From positions 1 through 64,000 of the forward strand of contig JAKAOK010000002.1 of the NCBI GenBank assembly GCA_021812245.1: 64,000 bases of DNA, written 5' to 3'. Under the pieces are notes generated by a model that saw only the letters and a list, made by a program, of their open reading frames with translations, was not told the DNA's origin and searched no databases. The position numbers and the translations under genes are program-made. Shown piece after piece: positions 47,023 through 56,299 of this stretch; position 1 is the stretch's first letter, and each line of letters begins with the position of its first letter. The DNA is from a bacterium. Lineage in GTDB: Bacteria > SZUA-79 > Acidulodesulfobacterales > Acidulodesulfobacteraceae.

Positions 47023-50004
47023 ATGAAAGAATCAAATAAAGAACTCTATTTAGGCTTAGATATAGGTTCAACCACCGTTAAATTTGCGATTTTAGACAAA
47101 AGTCTGAAAGTCCTAAAAAAAGATTATATAAGGTCAAACGGGGAATCTATTAAAGCGGCTTATAATGTTTTAAAAGATATTTTCGATGAATTTTCTGAAA
47201 GTTCTTTTGCCGGAATAGGAGCGACCGGTTCGGGCTCGCGTACGGTAGGAGAGGTTTTAGGCATTCCCAATATAAATGAACTTGTCGCACAGACTGAAGC
47301 CGTGAAATATTTTTATCCCGACGTTAGAACGGTCATAGAAATGGGCGGACAGGATTCTAAATTTCTTATGCTTAAGAAAAGTAAGGAAACGGGGCAGATT
47401 TTTCTCGAAGATTTCGGATTAAACGATTTATGCGCCGCCGGGACGGGTTCTTTTCTTGACCAGCAGGCGGAAAGATTGAATATAAATATAGAAAATGAAT
47501 TTGGAAGACTTGCCTTAGAATCGAAAAATCCGGCAAAAATAGCAGGAAGATGCACCGTATTTGCTAAATCGGATATGATTCATCTTCAGCAGGTTTCAAC
47601 GCCTATCTCCGATATTGTCGCCGGATTATGTTATGCCGTCGCAAGAACGTTTGTAGGAACGATTGCTAAGGGCAAAAAATTCGAAAAACCGGTTATTTTT
47701 CAAGGCGGGGTTGCATTTAATCATGGCATGGCGAGGGCGTTCAAAGATATCCTGAAGCTGAAAGACGATGAACTTATTATACCGGAGCATCATACGGTTA
47801 TGTCTGCAATAGGAATTGCCATAATCTCGCAAAATGAAAAAAATTTTAAGTTTAAGGGATTGAAATACCTCAAAGAATTTATAGAGAAAAATAAATTAAC
47901 GGGCAGGTACAGAGGCAGGCTCAAGGATTATTCCATAGAAGACAAAAAAGAAAATAATGCGGGCATAGACAGTTTGAGCGCGCTTAAATGCCGTTCCGGT
48001 TTGACGGTTCCCGTTTATATAGGAGTGGATACCGGTTCGGTTTCAACAAACGTAGTTTTATTAGATGAAAATAAACAGCTTTTGGTTAAAAAATATAAAA
48101 AAACAAACGGTAAACCAATAGAGGTCGTCAGGGATACCCTTTACGAAATATATTGGGAATTGAAAAATTTTAACGTGGATGTTTCGGTTAGAGGAGTCTG
48201 CACAACCGGTTCCGGAAGATACTTGATTGCCGACTATATCGGGGCGGACATAGTAAAAAACGAAATAACGGCGCAGGCGGCGGCATCTATTTTTATCGAT
48301 AAAGACGTGGACACCGTTTTTGAAATCGGCGGACAGGATTCAAAATATATAAGGATTAAGAACGGCGTAGTAATAGATTTTGAAATGAATAAAGCATGCG
48401 CCGCCGGTACAGGCTCGTTTCTGGAAGAGCAGGCACAGAAACTTAATATAGATATTATCAAAGAATTTGCCGATAAAGCTTTTAATGCCTCAAGTTCCTG
48501 TAATCTGGGCGACAGATGCACCGTATTTATGGAGTCCGACCTCGTATCGCATCAGCAGAAAGGCGCCGATAAAGACCAGCTTATTGCCGGTCTTGCATAT
48601 TCGATAGTAGAGAACTATTTAAATAAAGTAGTTTTAGGAAAACCCGTGGGGGACCGCATACTTTTTCAGGGCGGCGTTGCATTGAACAAAGCGGTAGTGA
48701 GCGCATTCGAAACTCTTCTAGATAAAAAAATGGTCGTTCCGGAACACAATGAAGTAACAGGGGCAATAGGCAGCGCTCTTATCGCCTTCCAAAATACGGG
48801 ACAGTCAAAATTCGCCGGTTTTGACCTGATGAACAGAAAATATTTTCGGGAATCTTTCGAATGCCAGAAATGCTCCAATTTATGCGACGTTAATAAAGTT
48901 ACCGTTGAACGGGAATCCCCTCATTATTATGGGGCAAGATGCGATATATTCGAAATAGATAAAACTAAAATAAAGAAAGGAGAAAACTTTTTAAAATTCA
49001 GAAAAGAACTTTTATTTGACGGATATTTCATAGAAAACGAAGCCGATTATTCAAAACCCCGCATGGGCATTCCTTTGTGCTTGGAAACATACGATCTTTT
49101 TCCGTTTTATAATGAATTTTTTACAAAACTTGGATTTAACGTTATTTTATCGGATGAAACTAACAGGCGGATTATAAATACATCCAATATGCTTTCCGTA
49201 ACGGATACCTGTTTCCCCGTAAAAGTGTTGTCAGGCCACGTAAAAAACTTGATAGACAAGAAAGTTGACGCAGTTTTTCTGCCTGCGCTGGTCAATAGAG
49301 AAAAAAATCACGAATTTCAGGAAAATACATATCAGTGTCCTTATATACAAGGTGTTCCAAGCATAGTAAAATCGCTTTTAGAATTTGATAAAATAAAGAT
49401 TATTTCACCGGAAATCAGAATGTTTGAAGGCAGTTACGATTATAGTTTGACGATAGATAACATTGTCAAAAATCTTAAAGGTTTGGGTATATCAAAAAAT
49501 AAAATTATAAATGCTTTCGGCACAGCCGTTCAGAAACAAAAAAGTTTTTTTGAAGCATTAAAAATTAAGGGAAAAGAAGTTATGGAAGAATACGACGATA
49601 TTACGGTATTAGTCGGCAGGCCTTATAATACTCAAGACGACGGTATTAACTTAGCCATTTCCAATAAAATATCGTCTATAGGCATAACCGTTATACCCAT
49701 GGATTTTCTTGATATCGGCGAAGTTTCTATTTATGGAGAGCATGATAATATGTTCTGGCATTCGGGGCATAAAATTTTATCCGCGGCAAAGATAATAATG
49801 GACAATCCTAAGCTTAACGCCGTTTATGTTACTAATTACGCCTGCGGACCTGATTCGTTTATTAAAACTTTTTTTGCTGATTATATGAAATATAAGCCTT
49901 ACCTTGAAATAGAAATAGACGAACATAACGCCGATGCAGGCTATATAACAAGACTTGAAGCCTTTTTCGACAGCGTAAAAGACTTTAAGCCGGAAAATAT
50001 TTGA
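47023..50004 (+). CDS. Double-domain acyl-CoA dehydratase activase (BcrAD/HgdC-like) with DUF2229
   Basis: An ATP-dependent one-electron activator of the 2-hydroxyacyl-CoA dehydratase/benzoyl-CoA reductase type. It has two tandem ASKHA domains. The first, LGLDIGSTTVKFAILD near residue 10, includes DLCAAGTGSFLDQQAERL and GRCTVFAKSD. The second, IGVDTGSVSTNVVLLDE near 330, includes KACAAGTGSFLEEQAQKL and GDRCTVFMESD. A cysteine-rich linker (FECQKCSNLC) and a DUF2229 domain (PLCLETYDLFPFYNEFFTKLGF) follow. At 993 residues it lacks the further C-terminal part of the longest relatives. ATG 47023 is chosen over TTG 47014 because GAGG lies at proper spacing. No dehydratase subunits are adjacent. Confidence 0.9.
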   Translation: MKESNKELYLGLDIGSTTVKFAILDKSLKVLKKDYIRSNGESIKAAYNVLKDIFDEFSESSFAGIGATGSGSRTVGEVLGIPNINELVAQTEAVKYFYPDVRTVIEMGGQDSKFLMLKKSKETGQIFLEDFGLNDLCAAGTGSFLDQQAERLNINIENEFGRLALESKNPAKIAGRCTVFAKSDMIHLQQVSTPISDIVAGLCYAVARTFVGTIAKGKKFEKPVIFQGGVAFNHGMARAFKDILKLKDDELIIPEHHTVMSAIGIAIISQNEKNFKFKGLKYLKEFIEKNKLTGRYRGRLKDYSIEDKKENNAGIDSLSALKCRSGLTVPVYIGVDTGSVSTNVVLLDENKQLLVKKYKKTNGKPIEVVRDTLYEIYWELKNFNVDVSVRGVCTTGSGRYLIADYIGADIVKNEITAQAAASIFIDKDVDTVFEIGGQDSKYIRIKNGVVIDFEMNKACAAGTGSFLEEQAQKLNIDIIKEFADKAFNASSSCNLGDRCTVFMESDLVSHQQKGADKDQLIAGLAYSIVENYLNKVVLGKPVGDRILFQGGVALNKAVVSAFETLLDKKMVVPEHNEVTGAIGSALIAFQNTGQSKFAGFDLMNRKYFRESFECQKCSNLCDVNKVTVERESPHYYGARCDIFEIDKTKIKKGENFLKFRKELLFDGYFIENEADYSKPRMGIPLCLETYDLFPFYNEFFTKLGFNVILSDETNRRIINTSNMLSVTDTCFPVKVLSGHVKNLIDKKVDAVFLPALVNREKNHEFQENTYQCPYIQGVPSIVKSLLEFDKIKIISPEIRMFEGSYDYSLTIDNIVKNLKGLGISKNKIINAFGTAVQKQKSFFEALKIKGKEVMEEYDDITVLVGRPYNTQDDGINLAISNKISSIGITVIPMDFLDIGEVSIYGEHDNMFWHSGHKILSAAKIIMDNPKLNAVYVTNYACGPDSFIKTFFADYMKYKPYLEIEIDEHNADAGYITRLEAFFDSVKDFKPENI

Positions 50005-50032
50005 CATTTTTTTATTATTATATAATAATAAA
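50001..50032 (+). promoter_or_regulatory. Fur-family gene promoter with 22-bp palindrome
   Basis: TTGACA (50001-50006) overlaps the preceding stop codon. TTTATTATTATATAATAATA and the next two bases (50011-50032) form a perfect 22-bp palindrome that covers the -10 position, where TATAAT lies at 50021. The AT-rich dyad resembles Fur/PerR boxes and suggests autoregulation. Confidence 0.55.
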
Positions 50033-50062
50033 TATTATATAAAAGGAGAGTTATTATTCTTT

Positions 50063-50560
50063 ATGGATTCGAATCCGAGATTAAATGCAATCGTATTAAA
50101 AATTAAAAAAATGGGCTACAGCCTTACCCCCCAAAGACTTGAAATTATTAAGATTGTTTCGGAATCAAAAAATCATCCGTCTGCGGCAGACGTATATAAT
50201 AAACTTAAAGAATTGTATCCTATGGTTTCCTTGAATACAGTTTATAAGAATCTTTCCATGCTTGCATCTCTGCACGAAGTGAAAGAAATTAAAACTATGC
50301 AGGATTCAGTCCATTACGACGGGGATATTTCTTTGCACGGGCATGCTATATGCGAAAAATGCGGGAAGATAATAGACGTAGAGATAAACGAGTTTGATCT
50401 TAAGGGATTTTTTGAAACTAAAATAAAGAAAAATTTAGCCGAGAATTACCATATAAGAAATTACGGGGTTGAATTTTACGGATTATGCGCATATTGTCAC
50501 AAAGAAGAATCCCCTGTGCAGCCTAAACTTCGGAAACATAGTCGTATCCTTTTAAAATAG
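50063..50560 (+). CDS. Fur/PerR-family metalloregulator
   Basis: A 165-residue DNA-binding repressor. The winged helix covers about 15-80 (LTPQRLEIIKIVSESKNHPSAADVYNKLKELYPMVSLNTVYKNLSML). The dimerisation domain has HGHAICEKCGKI and two CxxC pairs (Cys97/100 and Cys142/145) for structural zinc. The HPSA and DISLHGHA pattern is closer to PerR-type than to classical Fur, but the sensing residue cannot be fixed by eye. The start follows AAAGGAGAG. Its 3' end overlaps the convergent IorB-like gene by 38 nt. Confidence 0.9.
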   Translation: MDSNPRLNAIVLKIKKMGYSLTPQRLEIIKIVSESKNHPSAADVYNKLKELYPMVSLNTVYKNLSMLASLHEVKEIKTMQDSVHYDGDISLHGHAICEKCGKIIDVEINEFDLKGFFETKIKKNLAENYHIRNYGVEFYGLCAYCHKEESPVQPKLRKHSRILLK

Positions 50561-51116
50561 CCTGAATCGCATTTTTCTTTTCCGCATCGTTTTTAGAAAA
50601 CAAAGCCGTTTGCCTGCATACGGAATCAAGGTCTAAGAGATTGCTTTTCGCAATAAAAGCGCCGACTAGAGCATTATATGCGCTTACCTTATTTTTCCCC
50701 ATAGCGTCCATATCTATTATATTTTTAATGGGTATTTTATATATGCTTGCCGTTTTTTCATTCAACTTAGCCGAAACAACATCGTTGTCGGTAAGCCAGA
50801 AATCGCAAACGTTAAATGCGGAATAATCAGACAAAACCAGCGTATTCTTGTTTATAAAAGGAAGGTAGTTTAATGTCGATTGATAATCCAAGCTTATAAC
50901 AGCGTCTATGTTTTGAAGACAGCTTATAGACTCAAATTTTCCAACTTTTATGACCGCGTATGTGAGTGTGTAATTTGATATATTGGATGCCGGTTTTATT
51001 AAAAGCGAAACATTAAAATTTTCGCTTTTTAAAGAAAAGTAAATAAATTTGCTTAAGTATTTAATTTCCTTGAAATCGGCGCCGTTTAATATAAGATTGT
51101 AGTTTATATTTTCCAT
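50523..51116 (-). CDS. IorB/2-oxoacid:ferredoxin oxidoreductase gamma-like protein
   Basis: A 197-residue divergent gamma (PFOR-III/IorB-type) subunit. The N-terminal NLILNGADFKEIKYLSKFI stands where the usual GxGGQG motif would be, which is not recognisable. The C-terminal IDMDAMGKNKVSAYNALVGAFIAKSNLLDLDSV matches the conserved NMxxLGA helix region of these subunits. It lies 6 nt after the IorA-like gene on the same strand. Given the degenerate partner, its activity is doubtful. Confidence 0.6.
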   Translation of the reverse strand: MENINYNLILNGADFKEIKYLSKFIYFSLKSENFNVSLLIKPASNISNYTLTYAVIKVGKFESISCLQNIDAVISLDYQSTLNYLPFINKNTLVLSDYSAFNVCDFWLTDNDVVSAKLNEKTASIYKIPIKNIIDMDAMGKNKVSAYNALVGAFIAKSNLLDLDSVCRQTALFSKNDAEKKNAIQAILKGYDYVSEV

Positions 51117-51122
51117 ATTCAG

Positions 51123-52877
51123 CTAAAGGTTAATTTTACTTTCCAAAGATTTCTTTAATTTAATCTTTTTTCTTTTTTTTGATTTTATTGCGCTATTAGG
51201 GCATACGTCTATGCATAGTTTGCAAAAATTACATACTTCCGCGTCTATGAATATATTTTTATTTTCCGTGATTTTAATTGCGGGACATCTTGTTTTTTGA
51301 TAGCACAATCTGCACTCGAATTTATCGCAGGTGGAATTGTTAATATATAAATATGCGGTATAATTTAAATTTCGTCCCGATTTAGCACAGCTATTACAGT
51401 CGTTATCTATAAATATCAGTGCCGAATCAAGTTTTATATCTAAATCTCTCAAGCGAGTTCCTTTTTTAACGGCTATTTTTTTAAAAGGTTTTAATAACGG
51501 ATGCGAAATTAAGTTTTCGATATTATAATCAAAATCAAAAATTGATTTGTAAACGACGAATGTAATTTTACCCTTAAAATTTAATTCGCCGGTTATTTTA
51601 ATAAACTTGTCTATCTGTTCCGAAAATTTGGAGGCAGAAACAAAAATATAAAAAGTTTTGTTTAAATCCTTGGAATATAAATTGAATGATAAAAAAAGAG
51701 GATTTTCCGTAACCATTATATTTTGAAACGAAAATTTTAATGCGCTTGAGTTTAAAAGGGAGAAGCACCCCTCTCCGCCTATTAATATAGAATCTTCCGG
51801 AACGCCTATTTTTTTTTCGAGGGCTTGAAAAAATGTAAATAAAGTGCAGCCGGTGCAAAAAGATTTTGGAGATTTTATTTCCGTTATCTTAAAATCATCC
51901 GTACAGAATCCCAGTTCGATGCCGTTGTTATTCCCGGCTTCGATAAGTTTCAAATTTTCGAAGCTCAATATTGATTTATTATTTTCTAAGATATCCGCAA
52001 GCTGTTGACGTAATAAACCTTTATCGTCGAATATGTATATATTTTTATAATAATTGCCGCAATCGGATTTAATTAATTCAATAAATTCCGAAGAATCTAC
52101 CGGGTTAAGAAGGTTAAATAAAATAATATCAGAATTTTCAGAAAAATTCTGATTTTCTATAATGCGATGAAAGTATTCGGCATCGGTCAAGACAAGATTA
52201 TCCGCGGTTTTCCCCTTGAATAGTTTAATATGTTCGCCAGTATTTTTGAAAAATTGAATATTCTTTTTCAGCTCATAAGTAATAGTTTGTTCGCCGTTGT
52301 TTTCAAAGGGAAGATGCGGTTTTGCCGCAGTTCTTTCTGTATATTCTTTTTTCTCGTCGAGGTTGTATTCGTTCATAACCGAGTCGTTAAGATAAATAAG
52401 GACAGGTAATTTTAATTTTTCGGAAAGCTCGAAATAATAAGGCAGATAATCTATAAATTCCGATATTTTGTAATAATTATAGACCGGAAAAATGCTTTCG
52501 AAAGAAAAGGAAAACTTTTTAATGCCGTGTTTCTTAAAAAGAAATAAAACAATTCCGCCGGTTAAATTTTTATTGCCTATAAAATATTTTTCTAAATTGA
52601 TAAAATTCAAAAAAGACTGGTCGCAGGCAAAAGCCATAGCTCTGCGGTTAGTTATGGCGAGAGAGTAGGCTTCTGTCCATAAAATGTCAATATCCGACTG
52701 AATTCTTAAAGAAGATGTTTTGTTGATTTCAGGGAGGTTCTCCGTAAGTTTGCCGTCAAGGAATATATTATTAATCCCGTTGTTTAACGCTCTCTTTAAA
52801 ATAAATTCGATGCCGCAGGCAATTTCGTAACCCTTATCTTCAGGTAAATTATTTCTATTTCTATTAAAAATTCCCAT
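51123..52877 (-). CDS. Degenerate IorA-like protein (indolepyruvate ferredoxin oxidoreductase alpha)
   Basis: The 584-residue length and layout match IorA: pyrimidine-type N domain, TPP-type middle domain and a C-terminal 2[4Fe-4S] ferredoxin (FECRLCYQKTRCPAI and VCNFCKLCIDVCPNSAI, with cluster cysteines intact). FCTGCTLFTFFQALEKK and GGEGCFSLLN stand where family members have CxGCPHR and GDIGCYTLG. The metal-binding GDS/GDG...N motif of the TPP fold is absent (FVSASKF region). The N-terminal PGTPSSE motif is also missing. It is encoded downstream of a DHA2 exporter (16-nt gap) and upstream of the IorB-like gene. It may be a non-catalytic electron-transfer or regulatory relative. Confidence 0.72.
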   Translation of the reverse strand: MGIFNRNRNNLPEDKGYEIACGIEFILKRALNNGINNIFLDGKLTENLPEINKTSSLRIQSDIDILWTEAYSLAITNRRAMAFACDQSFLNFINLEKYFIGNKNLTGGIVLFLFKKHGIKKFSFSFESIFPVYNYYKISEFIDYLPYYFELSEKLKLPVLIYLNDSVMNEYNLDEKKEYTERTAAKPHLPFENNGEQTITYELKKNIQFFKNTGEHIKLFKGKTADNLVLTDAEYFHRIIENQNFSENSDIILFNLLNPVDSSEFIELIKSDCGNYYKNIYIFDDKGLLRQQLADILENNKSILSFENLKLIEAGNNNGIELGFCTDDFKITEIKSPKSFCTGCTLFTFFQALEKKIGVPEDSILIGGEGCFSLLNSSALKFSFQNIMVTENPLFLSFNLYSKDLNKTFYIFVSASKFSEQIDKFIKITGELNFKGKITFVVYKSIFDFDYNIENLISHPLLKPFKKIAVKKGTRLRDLDIKLDSALIFIDNDCNSCAKSGRNLNYTAYLYINNSTCDKFECRLCYQKTRCPAIKITENKNIFIDAEVCNFCKLCIDVCPNSAIKSKKRKKIKLKKSLESKINL

Positions 52878-52893
52878 AATTTTTATAATTTAA

Positions 52894-54411
52894 CTACATT
52901 AAATCTATAGGTTCCGCACCTTCTATTTTTGTAAGTTTTACATCCTTTTTGGCGGCAGAAATAATAGTTGCGAATATGTTTATAGCTACAAGCGAAATCA
53001 TGACGACGGCAAACCCGTGCATGAATGCTGAAATGTAATCGGATTCCGGCATGCGGGAATGCACCGTGGTACCGGTATGAGATAACTCGTATCCTTGTTT
53101 TAGGTATGTAAAAATGAGTCCGGATATAGCAACGCCGAAAATAAGCCCCAGCGCCCTCATCATATTTAGTATTCCTCCGGCAACCCCCAGCCTTTCCGGC
53201 GGTGCCGAAAGCATTATAGCGCTGTTGTTCGGGGGCGTAAAAATACCCATACCGATGCCAAGTATAATGAATTCGAAAATTAAAAGATACAGGTTTACGG
53301 ACGGAGTTAAAAATGTTAGAAGCAGCGTAGAAACTGCACAGATAAACATTCCGGTTGTAGTCATGATGCGGGAGCCTAATTTGTCGGAGATTGCTCCCGC
53401 GAAAGGAGCGATTATGGCCATAGAAAGCGGTATTGGGGTTAAAATAGACCCGGTTACCGCAGCATTATAATGTAATACTTCTTCTAAGTAAAAAGGCATG
53501 AGAAATAAAACCGCAAACAGAACATAATAAGATAAAAGACCGGTAGTGTTGCCTGCTGAAAACCCCCATTTTTTAAACATTTTAAGGTCAATCATGGGAT
53601 GTTTGACCTTAAACTCCGTATATACAAAGAGCGGCAGTAATGTGAAGGCAATAAGGAAATAAATAAGTATTACCGGAGAATTCCATCCGAGTTTTTCGCC
53701 CTGATTAACGGCTAAAACTAACGAAGCCAGTCCCGCCGCAAAAAAAGATATGCCTAAATAATCTATTTTCTCCTTTTTTTCGCCAAGTTTGGCTTTGCTT
53801 GGCGGAAGTATAAACAGAGCCATAAATGTGCCTATTATTCCTATCGGAACATTGACGTAAAATATTAACCGCCAGTTCACCGCGGCAATAAGCACGCCTC
53901 CCACAAACGGGCCTACGGACATTGCTATCGCCTGTATCGAGCCCTGAAGTCCTATGGCTTTCCCTAATTCGTTTGAAGGAAAAGCCTGCGTTATTATAGC
54001 AACGGAATTTGCCTGAAGCAAACCTGCGCCGACTGCTTGAAGCATGCGGGAAAATATTAGGAAATCTGCGTTAGGAGCAAGTCCGCACAGTGCGGAACCG
54101 ACCGTAAACACGACGAAGCCGATATTATACATCTTTGTCCTTCCGAACATATCGGCAAGCCTGCCGAAAAGAGGCAAAAAAACCGTCAGTGTCAGCATAT
54201 AGGCCATTGCAACCCACTCTATCGTGGACATCGGAACGGCAAAGCCGTGCTGCATCGTCGGCATTGCGACGTTAACTATGCTGACGTCCAAAGCGGACAT
54301 AGTTGCGCCGACAAGAACCGTGGTAAGTATAAACCACTTCCAGTTAGGATGAGATTCAAAATATGTATGAGGAAACGTAGATTTTTTTCCCAATTTATAA
54401 TACCTCCTCAT
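52894..54411 (-). CDS. DHA2-family multidrug exporter
   Basis: A 505-residue, 14-helix MFS antiporter. The first helix carries MSALDVSIVNVAMPTMQ (motif D1). Motif A is GRLADMFGRTKMYNIGF between helices 2 and 3, and GLQGSIQAIAMSVGPFVGGVL is motif C. It begins 1 nt from the aspS stop and is followed by the IorA-like gene at 16 nt, suggesting an aspS-exporter-iorAB transcript. It is a distant paralogue of the exporter at 34557-36089. Confidence 0.9.
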   Translation of the reverse strand: MRRYYKLGKKSTFPHTYFESHPNWKWFILTTVLVGATMSALDVSIVNVAMPTMQHGFAVPMSTIEWVAMAYMLTLTVFLPLFGRLADMFGRTKMYNIGFVVFTVGSALCGLAPNADFLIFSRMLQAVGAGLLQANSVAIITQAFPSNELGKAIGLQGSIQAIAMSVGPFVGGVLIAAVNWRLIFYVNVPIGIIGTFMALFILPPSKAKLGEKKEKIDYLGISFFAAGLASLVLAVNQGEKLGWNSPVILIYFLIAFTLLPLFVYTEFKVKHPMIDLKMFKKWGFSAGNTTGLLSYYVLFAVLFLMPFYLEEVLHYNAAVTGSILTPIPLSMAIIAPFAGAISDKLGSRIMTTTGMFICAVSTLLLTFLTPSVNLYLLIFEFIILGIGMGIFTPPNNSAIMLSAPPERLGVAGGILNMMRALGLIFGVAISGLIFTYLKQGYELSHTGTTVHSRMPESDYISAFMHGFAVVMISLVAINIFATIISAAKKDVKLTKIEGAEPIDLM

Positions 54412-54412
54412 T

Positions 54413-56221
54413 TTATTCGGATTTTATATTTTTACCGGCGGCTTCCAGCAACCTTATTCCAAGTTCTTTAAGTTGAACGTCTTTTACGGCGGAGGGAGCA
54501 TCCGATAGCGGACAATAGGCTTTCTGTGTTTTAGGAAAAGCTATTACATCCCTGATAGAACTTTCATTTCTTAGAATCATTAATATTCTATCCACGCCGA
54601 AGGCTATGCCTCCGTGGGGAGGAGCTCCGAAACTTAGCGCATCCAAAAGAAATCCGAATTTAAGTTTTGCGTCTTCCGGCGATATAGAAAGAATTTCAAA
54701 AATTTTACCCTGCAGTTCAGGATTATGGATTCTGATACTGCCGCCGCCTATTTCCTCTCCGTTAAGGACAAGGTCATAGCTGTCCGATTTAACGGAAAGG
54801 GGGTCTTTCTCGAGCCTGTCCAAATCTTTTTCGGCTGGAGAAGTAAAAGGATGATGAACGGAAACAACCCTTTTTTCTTCTTCGGAGTATTCAAATAAAG
54901 GAAAATTGACGACCCATAAAAGGTCGGATCTGCCTTCAGGGACAAGGCCGTATTTTTTTGCAAGGTGAAGCCTTAATCTTCCGAGGACGTTTTCAGCAGT
55001 TTTTTTTGAATCGGACTGATAAAAAATGATATCGCCGTTTTTTGCTTCCAGTCTTGCAACAGCCTTATTTCTTTCATCGTCCGATATGAACTTTGAAATT
55101 CCGCCTTCAAAGAGGCCGTTTTCTCCTACTTTAGTCCATGCAAGACCTTTTGCCCCAAAATCTTTTACTACGTTTAAAAGTTCGTCGATATCTTTTCTCG
55201 AAAGGAGATTAGAACCGTCGGGCAGACAGATGGCTTTAACGACCCCGCCTTTTTGAATATTATCTTTGAATAGGTTTAACTGGGAATCGGCAAAAACATC
55301 GGTTAAATTATTAATAATCAGTCCGAATCTCGTATCCGGTTTATCGCTGCCGTATTTATCCATTGCTTCGCCGTAATCCAATACTTTAAAAGGTCTTTCT
55401 AATTCTATGCCTAAGAGTTTATTAAATATCAAAGCAAACAATTCTTCCGCAACGGAAATAACGTCTCCGGTTTTTACAAAAGACATTTCCATATCGAGCT
55501 GGGTAAATTCAGGCTGTCTATCCGCTCTCAAATCCTCGTCCCTGAAGCACCTGACTATCTGATAATATCTTTCGAATCCGCTGACCATAAGGATTTGCTT
55601 GAAGAGTTGAGGAGATTGCGGAAGGGCAAAGAAATGACCGTGATTTAGTCTGGAAGGCACTAAAAAGTCCCTTGAGCCTTCAGGCGTGCTTTTCGTTAAA
55701 AAAGGCGTTTCTATATCGAAAAAACCTTTATTATTTAAAAACTCTCTAATCAGGTGGGTGAATTTAGACCTGAATATAAGGTTATCCTTTAATCTCTTGC
55801 TTCTTAAATCTAAATACCTGTACTTCAGTCTCGTAAATTCGTTAACCTCGCTTTCTTCGTCTATTTGAAAAGGTAAAACTTCACACGTGTTAAGAACTTC
55901 AACGGATTTTGCGAGAAGTTCTATCCCGCCGGTTTTTAACCCGGCGTTTTCCGTCCCCCCGGGTCTTTTTCTTACTGTTCCGGTAATAGAAACGACATAT
56001 TCGTTCTTTATTTTTTTTGCATTCCTAAAAGATTTATTATCTATATTTTCGTCGAAAACTATCTGGAGTATGCCGGAATAATCCCTTAAATCGATAAAGA
56101 TTAATCCCCCATGGTCGCGGTAATGCATAACCCATCCCTTAAAGGTAAATTCTATGCCGATATCGGATTCGTCGACATCTTCGCATAACGTTCTCAAGCT
56201 ATTATTTAAGGTATCGGACAT
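54413..56221 (-). CDS. aspS: Aspartyl-tRNA synthetase (bacterial type)
   Basis: Charges tRNA-Asp. It has 602 residues with an N-terminal OB-fold anticodon domain (VMHYRDHGGLIFIDLRDYSGILQIVF). Class II motifs follow: ETPFLTKSTPEGSRDFLVPSR, motif 2 FRDEDLRADRQPEFTQLDMEMSF, a GAD insertion domain (about 290-410) and motif 3 GGIAFGVDRILMILRNESSIRDVIAFPK. Length and GAD domain mark the bacterial form. It is first in its reverse-strand transcript. Confidence 0.97.
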   Translation of the reverse strand: MSDTLNNSLRTLCEDVDESDIGIEFTFKGWVMHYRDHGGLIFIDLRDYSGILQIVFDENIDNKSFRNAKKIKNEYVVSITGTVRKRPGGTENAGLKTGGIELLAKSVEVLNTCEVLPFQIDEESEVNEFTRLKYRYLDLRSKRLKDNLIFRSKFTHLIREFLNNKGFFDIETPFLTKSTPEGSRDFLVPSRLNHGHFFALPQSPQLFKQILMVSGFERYYQIVRCFRDEDLRADRQPEFTQLDMEMSFVKTGDVISVAEELFALIFNKLLGIELERPFKVLDYGEAMDKYGSDKPDTRFGLIINNLTDVFADSQLNLFKDNIQKGGVVKAICLPDGSNLLSRKDIDELLNVVKDFGAKGLAWTKVGENGLFEGGISKFISDDERNKAVARLEAKNGDIIFYQSDSKKTAENVLGRLRLHLAKKYGLVPEGRSDLLWVVNFPLFEYSEEEKRVVSVHHPFTSPAEKDLDRLEKDPLSVKSDSYDLVLNGEEIGGGSIRIHNPELQGKIFEILSISPEDAKLKFGFLLDALSFGAPPHGGIAFGVDRILMILRNESSIRDVIAFPKTQKAYCPLSDAPSAVKDVQLKELGIRLLEAAGKNIKSE

Positions 56222-56299
56222 TTTTATATGGTTTCTCCAAATTTTAAAAATACGATTGGATTTTTAGTTCAATTTTAAAGTTTATAATTTTAGCATTGC

